This document shows positions 1-5,680 of a DNA stretch of 8,358 nt, one piece after another. The translations under genes and the position numbers were made by a program. Every line of letters begins with the position of its first letter. Within the stretch, counting starts at the first letter, position 1. Origin of the DNA: Lachnospiraceae bacterium (GTDB lineage: Bacteria > Bacillota_A > Clostridia > Lachnospirales > Lachnospiraceae); NCBI GenBank assembly GCA_017553965.1, contig JAFZJK010000175.1, positions 1 through 8,358 of the forward strand. The letters run 5' to 3'. The notes under the pieces were generated by a model that saw only the letters and a program-made list of their open reading frames with translations, searched no databases and was not told the DNA's origin.

Positions 1-1662
1 GTAGTAAAAAGCAATAACTTAAGGATATCATACCTACCTCAGAACCCTGATTTTGATATGGATAAGAGCGTATTGGAAAACATAACCGAGAAGATATACG
101 CCGGTGCGGATAACTGGGACAAGATGGGAGAGATAAAGGCGAACCTTGCCAAGTTTGGTATAGATGATCCGGAGTGCTCACCGGAGATCCTTTCCGGTGG
201 ACAGAGAAAAAGAGCGGCATTGGTGGCAGCTATAATGACTCCTTCAGACCTGCTCATACTTGATGAGCCGACAAACCACCTGGATTCCGAGATGATAGAA
301 TGGCTTGAAGATTTTTTGCAGCGCTTTAAGGGTGCACTTCTAATGATCACTCATGACAGATATTTCTTAGATGAAGTGACCAACCAGATCCTTGAGATAG
401 ATAAAGGAAACGTTTACCGTTATGAGGCAAACTATTCCGGCTTTTTGGAGCTTAAACAGCAGCGTCTTGATTTCGAGCAGGCAGCGGAAAGAAAAGCGGC
501 CACGTTGTATAGAAAGGACCTTGCGTGGATGTTAAGAGGTGCCAGAGCAAGGTCGACCAAACAGAAAGCTCATATACAGCGTTTTGAAGCACTGAGGGAC
601 AGACAAAGGCCGGAAGAGGAAAGATTTATAGAGCTTAGTTCACTGCCCTCAAGGATGGGAAACAAAACGATCATTCTGGATAACATATCAAAAGTATATG
701 GGGATAAGACTCTTTTTAAAAACTTTTCATATGTTTTCGGTAAGCTCGACCGTATCGGTGTAGTGGGACCTAACGGCTGCGGTAAATCTACTTTGCTAAA
801 GTGCATAATAGGTGCGGTCACTCCCGATACAGGATCGGTGGAGATCGGACAGACCATAAAGATCGCATATTTCGGGCAGGAAAACGAAGAACTCGACGGA
901 ACAAAAGGAGTGCTTGAGTTTGTTAAGGATACAGCAGAGTATATAAGGACCGTGGATGGTATGATATCGGCCTCAGCCATGTGTGAACGGTTTCTTTTTA
1001 CTCCCGATATGCAATATGCGCCAATATCAAAGCTTTCGGGCGGAGAGAAGCGTAGACTTTATCTGCTAAAGGTACTTATGGAGCAGCCCAATGTGATAAT
1101 CCTTGACGAGCCGACCAATGATCTTGATATCCAGACACTAAGAATTTTGGAGGATTATCTTGACCGGTTCCCGGGTATCATTATAACGGTAAGCCATGAT
1201 AGGTATTTCCTTGACAGAGTGGTAACCAGGATATTCTCATTTGAATCTGACAAAACACTGCTGCAAAGCGAGGGCGGATATTCAGATCTTGTACTGCGTA
1301 AAAAAGAAGATGATGAAACGGCAGGAGTTACGGGAAAGGCTTCAAATTCAAATTCGGCAGGAAAGAATAAAGGCGGTGCGGAAAACACCGAATCCAACAA
1401 TAAGAACAACTTCCGTGCTCCGCGTGAAAAGACCAAGCTTTCATATAAGGAGCAGCAGGAATATGACAATATTGAATCCGAGATAGAAAAGTTAGAGGAA
1501 GAATGCGCAGAGCTTGAAAAACAGATAGCTGCAGCAACTACCGATTATTCAAAGCTTATGGAACTAAGCAAGAAAAAAGAGGAAACCGAAGCCGAGATCG
1601 AGCTAAAGATGGAAAGATTCATCGAACTGCAGGAGATGGTGGACAGGTTCACAAAAGAGTGA
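1..1662 (+). CDS. ABC-F family ATPase, Uup/YfmR-like, 5' end cut by window edge
   Basis: The frame is open from base 1 to the TGA at 1660-1662, giving 553 residues. The ATG at 58 is internal, because the codons before it read ISYLPQNPDFD, a typical ABC-F segment after the first Walker A. The beginning, including that first Walker A, lies outside the window. Visible in order: signature LSGGQ (190-204) and Walker B LLILDEPTNHLD (from 250) of domain 1; the charged inter-domain linker with ARARSTKQKAHIQRF; Walker A GPNGCGKST of domain 2 (766-792); LSGGE (1033-1047); Walker B VIILDEPTNDLD (from 1093) and H-loop SHDRYFLD. A polar Asn/Ser/Lys-rich stretch then leads to a C-terminal Glu/Lys coiled coil. 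There are no membrane segments, as expected for ABC-F proteins, which act on ribosomes. The coiled-coil tail points to the Uup/YfmR branch, linked in the literature to ribosome function and, for Uup, to binding branched DNA. Antibiotic-resistance ABC-F types usually lack this tail, so a housekeeping role is more likely. Confidence 0.93.
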   Translation, partial: VVKSNNLRISYLPQNPDFDMDKSVLENITEKIYAGADNWDKMGEIKANLAKFGIDDPECSPEILSGGQRKRAALVAAIMTPSDLLILDEPTNHLDSEMIEWLEDFLQRFKGALLMITHDRYFLDEVTNQILEIDKGNVYRYEANYSGFLELKQQRLDFEQAAERKAATLYRKDLAWMLRGARARSTKQKAHIQRFEALRDRQRPEEERFIELSSLPSRMGNKTIILDNISKVYGDKTLFKNFSYVFGKLDRIGVVGPNGCGKSTLLKCIIGAVTPDTGSVEIGQTIKIAYFGQENEELDGTKGVLEFVKDTAEYIRTVDGMISASAMCERFLFTPDMQYAPISKLSGGEKRRLYLLKVLMEQPNVIILDEPTNDLDIQTLRILEDYLDRFPGIIITVSHDRYFLDRVVTRIFSFESDKTLLQSEGGYSDLVLRKKEDDETAGVTGKASNSNSAGKNKGGAENTESNNKNNFRAPREKTKLSYKEQQEYDNIESEIEKLEEECAELEKQIAAATTDYSKLMELSKKKEETEAEIELKMERFIELQEMVDRFTKE

Positions 1663-1667
1663 TTTTA

Positions 1668-1675
1668 GCCGATAT
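1668..1675 (+). promoter_or_regulatory. Sigma-28/sigma-D-like -10 element
   Basis: The sequence GCCGATAT matches the flagellar sigma factor (FliA/SigD) -10 consensus at all eight positions. It lies between the ABC-F stop codon and the FliD-like gene, about 53 nt before the chosen GTG start. Transcription would begin near 1682 and give a leader of about 47 nt. The -35 side is weak: no TAAA lies 14-16 bp upstream, only CAAA at 1652-1655 (12 bp before the box) and TTCA at 1648-1651 (16 bp before). The downstream gene type makes the match more credible than the sequence alone does. I see no good sigma-A promoter in this gap. Confidence 0.45.
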
Positions 1676-1728
1676 ACAATACGGAATACTATACGTATTT
1701 CAAAATACATAGAAGGGAGGTGTGTCAG

Positions 1729-2466
1729 GTGATAAGATTCGATACCACATACTATGGGAGCCTGTTTGGATACAGTGGATCCGGTTCTAACAGTTATTCA
1801 AATACTCTTTACAGCAGTCTTTCACAGCTTTCAAGCGTGAAAAGCGGAGCTTACACTAAAGCTTTAAAGGCTTTGTACGGTAAGAACAGTAATACGAATA
1901 CTTATAATTCTTCGGTTTTGAAGAATTCAAATATTAAGTATACTGTTGATTCTGAGCTTAGCGGTGTTAAAAGAGAAAGCGGAGAACTTGCCGAATCTGT
2001 TAAGAAGCTTAGCAGTACAGGTAAGAACGATCTGTTTGTCAATAAAGACAAATATGATAAGGACGCTGCTTATAAGGCTGTCAGTGAATTTGTAACAAAT
2101 TACAATGAAACAATAACAGCTGCCGATAAGTTGGATAATTCCGCTATTAATAACGCTGTTTCCAGTATGGCAAGGATGACCGGGATCATGGGCAAGAGCC
2201 TGTCAAATGCCGGGATCACCGTCGGTGTGGACGGAAAGATGTCCGTAGATGAGGAAGCCTTTAAGAAGGCTGATATGGATACGGTCAAGAATCTTTTCGG
2301 CAGCAACGGATATTTCGGAAGATCGATAGCTTCATCTGCTCAAAGAATCGAATCCATTGCCGGACAGCAGGAATTGAAAAATTCAGGCAACCAGAACTTC
2401 TACGGTAGGAATGGTTCGTACTATGCGACCTATGATACGGGTTTGCTTTTTAACGGATTATTCTAA
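1729..2466 (+). CDS. Short protein with FliD C-terminal-like segment
   Basis: This encodes 245 residues from the GTG at 1729, chosen because GGGAGG (1715-1720) sits 8 nt before it. The in-frame GTG at 1720 overlaps that ribosome binding site. The first 60 residues or so are rich in Ser, Tyr, Gly and Asn, with no signal peptide or membrane segment. Residues from about 115 to 210 resemble the C-terminal part of the flagellar filament cap FliD: FVTNYN (121-126), a middle helix ending in SLSNAGI, the turn DGKMSVDE (168-175), then VKNLFG (186-191). Real FliD proteins are usually 400 residues or more and carry an N-terminal D0 domain, which is absent here. It may be a FliD paralogue, a cytoplasmic partner of flagellar parts, or an unrelated substrate of flagellar export. 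The sigma-D-like box upstream supports the flagellar link. Family resemblance is by eye only and the function is unknown. Confidence 0.75.
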   Translation: MIRFDTTYYGSLFGYSGSGSNSYSNTLYSSLSQLSSVKSGAYTKALKALYGKNSNTNTYNSSVLKNSNIKYTVDSELSGVKRESGELAESVKKLSSTGKNDLFVNKDKYDKDAAYKAVSEFVTNYNETITAADKLDNSAINNAVSSMARMTGIMGKSLSNAGITVGVDGKMSVDEEAFKKADMDTVKNLFGSNGYFGRSIASSAQRIESIAGQQELKNSGNQNFYGRNGSYYATYDTGLLFNGLF

Positions 2467-2496
2467 CCGCTGTATTTATTGTGGTCAAATGCATGG

Positions 2497-2532
2497 AGGA
2501 CAGGGATCGTGTTTATACATGGGACCTGTCCT
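2497..2532 (+). terminator. Strong stem-loop, possible terminator of the FliD-like gene
   Basis: AGGACAGG (2497-2504) pairs exactly with CCTGTCCT (2525-2532). Inside it a second helix is possible, CGTGT with ACATG around a TTAT loop, after a small internal bulge. It begins 30 nt after the TAA of the FliD-like gene, where a terminator is expected. The tail is poor, however: after the stem comes TCGTGCGTTATTTATT rather than a T run. It could be a weak terminator or an RNA-stabilising 3' hairpin. The gene-free stretch 2467-2687 otherwise holds only the promoter and leader of the next gene. Confidence 0.4.
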
Positions 2533-2583
2533 TCGTGCGTTATTTATTACGTATATACAAGGTATTGTTACAGGGGCTAAATA

Positions 2584-2612
2584 TTGCAAAAAACGCCTGT
2601 TTATGGTATAAT
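2584..2612 (+). promoter_or_regulatory. Sigma-A promoter with extended -10, upstream of the aldehyde dehydrogenase
   Basis: The -10 box is a perfect TATAAT (2607-2612) preceded by TGG, which makes an extended -10 (TGnTATAAT). The -35 is TTGCAA (2584-2589, four of six matches), with an ideal 17-bp spacer. A start near 2619 gives a leader of about 69 nt to the ATG at 2688. The leader has a small hairpin, CTGCC (2648-2652) with GGCAG (2658-2662), just before the ribosome binding site. Confidence 0.75.
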
Positions 2613-2687
2613 AACTATATATTTTTTGTGAAAAACGATAGCATATGCTGCCGATAGGGCAGGCTTTGATAAAGGGAAGGAATTGTA

Positions 2688-4106
2688 ATGGGATACACGG
2701 AAAAGGATATCCGGGAAATAGTAGAGAAACAGAGAAAATTCTTTAAGACCGGAAAAACACTTGATGTTGAATACAGGATAAGACAGCTTAAACGTCTTAA
2801 AGCGGCTCTTATCGCAAATGAGGAAGCATTTGAAAAGGCCTTAAACGAGGACCTCGGCAGGAGCAGAGTGGAAGCGTATCTGTGTGATATTGGCCCGGTG
2901 ATCGTAGAGATAAACGAGATCATACACGGGTTAAAAAAGTGGGCAAAACCTGAGTTCCATTTTAGCGGGATCATGTGCTTCCCGAGTTTAACTACAAAGG
3001 TATATAAGCTACCTTACGGAGTGTCTTTGATAATCAGTCCTTTTAATTTCCCTATTATACTGACTTTAGGGGTTTTGGCTGCAAGCATTTCGGCAGGCAA
3101 TACTGCTGTTATCAAGACAAGCTCCAAGTCACCGGCGTGTACGAGCGTATTGAAAACTTTTATAAAGAGGATCTTTTCTGAAGAATATGTAACACTGATC
3201 GACGGCGGTCACGATGTGGCGGATATGTGCCTTGATCAGCGCTTTGACAAGATCTTTTATACAGGCTCGCCCGCTATAGGAAAGCATGTTCTTGCAAAAG
3301 CAGCACAGAATCTGACTCCCGTAGCTTTGGAGCTGGGAGGCGAGACAGGAAACTGGGCGATAGTAAGGAAAGATGCCAACATTAAGGATACTGCGAGAAA
3401 AATAGCATTTTTCAAACTGCTCAATGCAGGACAGATATGTATAAACATTAACCAGATAGCAGTAGCCGAGGAAATAGCAGATGCCTTTCTTAAGAAATTA
3501 AAGGCTGCATTTATAAAGCAGGCGGGAGAAAAGCCTGAAGATAATGCCGACTACCCGAAGCTTATCACCGCATCCGTATACGATAAATGCGAAAAACTTG
3601 CCGCAGAATACAAGGACAGGATATATTTCGGCGGTACAGGAAACAGAGATACACTCCGCTTTTCACCAACTGTCATATATCCAGTAGATAAGGACGAGGA
3701 TATCGTAATGCATGAATTATTCTGTCCGATGCTTCCTGTAGTACCGTTTAAGGATGAAGAGGTTGATAAACTGCTTGACACGATAGCTGACCGTGAGCAC
3801 CCGCTTGCCATGTATCTTTTTACCAAGAACATGAAGTGGGCGGACAAGGTTATGCAGACACAGCAATTCGGCGGCGGCTGTATAAATGAGGTTGTCCTTC
3901 ACATGATGGTAAGAGGTGTACCGTTTAACGGTACAGGACACAGCGGTATGGGTGCTTACCACGGAGAATGGGGATTCAGAGAGTTTACGCATCCCCAGAC
4001 CGTACTTAAAGGAAGTACGCATTTTAATCTGCCTATACGTGAGCATCCTTATTCGGGAAAGATGGGAAAGATTAAGTTTAAGCTTTTAAAACTGTTGGAA
4101 AAGTGA
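2688..4106 (+). CDS. Aldehyde dehydrogenase, class 3-like, NAD(P)-dependent
   Basis: The 472-residue product starts at an ATG placed 7 nt after GGGAAGG (2674-2680), and its length is normal for class 3 aldehyde dehydrogenases. Such enzymes oxidise aldehydes to acids with NAD(P)+. Visible family marks are PFNFP with the oxyanion-hole Asn120, ELGG with the general base Glu215, GQIC with catalytic Cys251, and the C-terminal GHSGMGAYHGEWGF followed by a basic HPYSGK-type tail, all typical of class 3. Two oddities stand out. The usual ELGGK reads ELGGE, and the spacing from Glu215 to Cys251 is 36 residues where typical class 3 enzymes have 34, so the loop is two residues longer. The substrate cannot be told. 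The diguanylate cyclase gene follows after 56 nt without a clear promoter, so the two may share a transcript. Confidence 0.92.
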   Translation: MGYTEKDIREIVEKQRKFFKTGKTLDVEYRIRQLKRLKAALIANEEAFEKALNEDLGRSRVEAYLCDIGPVIVEINEIIHGLKKWAKPEFHFSGIMCFPSLTTKVYKLPYGVSLIISPFNFPIILTLGVLAASISAGNTAVIKTSSKSPACTSVLKTFIKRIFSEEYVTLIDGGHDVADMCLDQRFDKIFYTGSPAIGKHVLAKAAQNLTPVALELGGETGNWAIVRKDANIKDTARKIAFFKLLNAGQICININQIAVAEEIADAFLKKLKAAFIKQAGEKPEDNADYPKLITASVYDKCEKLAAEYKDRIYFGGTGNRDTLRFSPTVIYPVDKDEDIVMHELFCPMLPVVPFKDEEVDKLLDTIADREHPLAMYLFTKNMKWADKVMQTQQFGGGCINEVVLHMMVRGVPFNGTGHSGMGAYHGEWGFREFTHPQTVLKGSTHFNLPIREHPYSGKMGKIKFKLLKLLEK

Positions 4107-4162
4107 TACCAGTAAGTAATGCCTTATATTATGAATACAGGTCATAAGAAAGGACATGTATT

Positions 4163-5347
4163 ATGCAGGATTATTTTATATATTATGCATCATCCAATAT
4201 AATTGGTACGATCATATTCAGTATCATGCTGGCTCATGACCGCTTAAGTGTTGACAGACAGGAGAAACAGCTAAAATACGATCAGACACTTGTAGCATTT
4301 ATGCTGTATTTTATCTCTGATTCCATATGGGCGGCCATTGATTCGGATATAATACCCAAAACACAGTTGAGCGTATCCGTATCAAATTATGTGAATTTTA
4401 TACTTATGACAACTATTACGTATTCATGGTTAAGGTATGTAATGGCTGTAGAGCAATTGGAAAAAAGGAACCGTACCGTTGTAAAGCATGCCATTGCATT
4501 TCCTTTTGTAATATCGGCATTAATATTGCTGGTACTTTTTATAGCGGCACCCGGTGCTCTTTTGGAAGACAACCTGGGAGTTACCTCTTTGTTTGACGGG
4601 TTTATGATCGTTACGCCTTCTATTTATATCGTGGCGGTTATCATGTATGCTATAAAGGAAGCAAAGCTTGAAGACGATCCCATAGAAAAAAGAAAACATA
4701 TCTACATCGCATTTTTCCCTGTTATGGTGGTAGTGGGCGGTTTGATCCAGATGATATTTATGCCTACGCTGCCGGTATTCTGTTATGCGGGCAATATATT
4801 CATGCTGATATTCCACATAAAGACCACAGATGATCAGATATCCACCGACCCACTTACAAAGCTTAATAACAGAAGCCAGTTGATCAGGTACGTGGCACAG
4901 GAAAGTAATATGAGGATGGATGGCAGAGCGACTTTTGTTATCATGATCGACATCAATGATTTTAAAAAGATCAATGATACGCTGGGCCATGCTGAGGGAG
5001 ATAAGGCTCTGGTAATCCTTGCACAATCACTTGTATACTCTATCAGAAACTGCAACATGCCAATGTTCCTTGGACGTTTCGGCGGAGATGAGTTTGTACT
5101 TATAGCACATCCGGTAAAAAAAGAGGAAGTGGAAAAGCTTATCGAGGAGATCCGTGAAAATGTACGCGCAGAGTGCATTAAGGAAAACAAGCAGTTTATT
5201 CTGTCGGTAGGTATAGGATATGATGAGCTTTTAAGTATTCCGGATACCTTCCAGAAGTGTATGCAGCGAGCCGACAGCAAGCTGTATCTCGATAAGGAAT
5301 ATTGCAAGATAAACGGTAAAAGTACCGTCCTGGAAAAAAATTCATAA
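4163..5347 (+). CDS. Membrane-bound GGDEF diguanylate cyclase
   Basis: The 394-residue product starts at an ATG 9 nt after AGAAAGGA. The N-terminal half has about seven hydrophobic segments (residues 5-24, 42-59, 73-95, 109-130, 144-165, 180-200, 203-219), probably a membrane sensor of no family I recognise. The GGDEF domain follows at once: DPLTKLNNR (229-237), DINDFKKIND with metal-binding Asp263, LGHAEGD, and an intact RFGGDEF with GGDEF at 307-311. It ends with SVGIGYD and an ADSKLY helix. These marks predict active synthesis of c-di-GMP from two GTP. The RxxD inhibitory site expected five residues before the GGDEF motif is absent; NMPM stands there, so feedback inhibition through that site is unlikely. 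There is no EAL or HD-GYP domain. Its signal is unknown. The stop codon lies only 6 bp before the -35 box of the thrS promoter. Confidence 0.93.
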   Translation: MQDYFIYYASSNIIGTIIFSIMLAHDRLSVDRQEKQLKYDQTLVAFMLYFISDSIWAAIDSDIIPKTQLSVSVSNYVNFILMTTITYSWLRYVMAVEQLEKRNRTVVKHAIAFPFVISALILLVLFIAAPGALLEDNLGVTSLFDGFMIVTPSIYIVAVIMYAIKEAKLEDDPIEKRKHIYIAFFPVMVVVGGLIQMIFMPTLPVFCYAGNIFMLIFHIKTTDDQISTDPLTKLNNRSQLIRYVAQESNMRMDGRATFVIMIDINDFKKINDTLGHAEGDKALVILAQSLVYSIRNCNMPMFLGRFGGDEFVLIAHPVKKEEVEKLIEEIRENVRAECIKENKQFILSVGIGYDELLSIPDTFQKCMQRADSKLYLDKEYCKINGKSTVLEKNS

Positions 5348-5353
5348 AACGTA

Positions 5354-5382
5354 TTGACAAAAACAAAAGTATTTGTTATATT
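5354..5382 (+). promoter_or_regulatory. Sigma-A promoter of the thrS T-box transcript
   Basis: A perfect TTGACA (5354-5359) and TATATT (5377-5382, five of six) are separated by exactly 17 bp. Transcription should begin near 5389. This places the whole T-box leader in the transcript, with nearly 290 nt from start site to the thrS start codon. Confidence 0.9.
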
Positions 5383-5389
5383 ACACACT

Positions 5390-5637
5390 AACATAAGAAA
5401 AGCAACGACGGAAAGAGTAGTTCGCTACGAATCATCCAGAGAGGACAGCAGTTTGGTGGAAGCTGTCTATGAGGACGGAGAATGAAAACCATTCCTGAGC
5501 TGTAAGGCCGAATTACAGTAAGCCTCACCGTATGCCTGCGTTAAAGGATAGGATTTGTTGGAATCTGAAGTGAAAAGTTAAGGTGGAACCGTGCTGTCGC
5601 ACCCTTAAAGACTAATTGTCTTTATGGGTGCTTTTTT
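5390..5637 (+). promoter_or_regulatory. T-box riboswitch, threonine-specific
   Basis: This leader senses uncharged tRNA-Thr and permits transcription of thrS when threonylation is low. The diagnostic T-box sequence AAGGTGGAACCGTG lies at about 5580-5593, and its TGGA can pair with the NCCA end of an uncharged tRNA whose discriminator base is U. In stem I the conserved AGAGAGGA is at 5438-5445. A distal hairpin GACAGC (5444-5449) / GCTGTC (5462-5467) carries TTTGGTGGAA in its loop. The likely specifier is ACC (5488-5490), followed by A, which is a threonine codon and agrees with the downstream gene. The antiterminator (TTAAGGTG with CACCCTTAA) shares bases with the terminator at 5599-5637, so the two folds exclude each other. 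Near the 5' end GTAG-TTCG-CTAC (5417-5428) is a small UUCG-capped hairpin. The 5' limit is estimated from the promoter. Confidence 0.93.
5599..5637 (+). terminator. Rho-independent terminator of the thrS T-box
   Basis: GCACCC (5599-5604) pairs with GGGTGC (5626-5631), and AAAGAC with GTCTTT extends the stem around a short A/T loop. Six T residues follow (5632-5637). The left arm of this hairpin is the same sequence that would build the antiterminator when uncharged tRNA-Thr binds. In-frame ATG codons lie in or near this hairpin and are not start sites. Confidence 0.93.
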
Positions 5638-5680
5638 CTTGTGTATATGGCGAATGTTGCAAAGCAAAGGAGGAAAAATT

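Noticed and set aside
58..60. ATG at 58 as the start of the ABC-F gene
   Set aside because: The frame is open from base 1 and the upstream codons read as conserved ABC-F sequence; the gene is cut by the window edge.
570..1537. Minus-strand open frames opposite the ABC-F gene
   Set aside because: They lie opposite conserved ABC motifs and have no protein-like features of their own.
2411..2611. 66-codon plus-strand open frame across the end of the FliD-like gene
   Set aside because: No ribosome binding site; it overlaps the FliD-like gene, the stem-loop and the promoter at 2584-2612, and its translation is not protein-like.
4107..4162. Promoter for the diguanylate cyclase gene in the 56-nt gap
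   Set aside because: TATATT (4125-4130) is present, but the nearest -35-like TTGGAA (4095-4100) is 24 bp away, too far for a sigma-A promoter.
4520..5394. Long minus-strand open frames opposite the GGDEF gene (4520-5026 and 4834-5394)
   Set aside because: They are shadows of a clearly coding plus-strand frame. Their translations are Ser-, Leu- or His-rich without recognisable domains, and one overlaps the thrS promoter.
5624..5680. Upstream in-frame extension of thrS from the ATG at 5624
   Set aside because: It begins inside the T-box terminator hairpin, has no ribosome binding site, and encodes no TGS-like sequence. The ATG at 5681 has an ideal AAAGGAGG.
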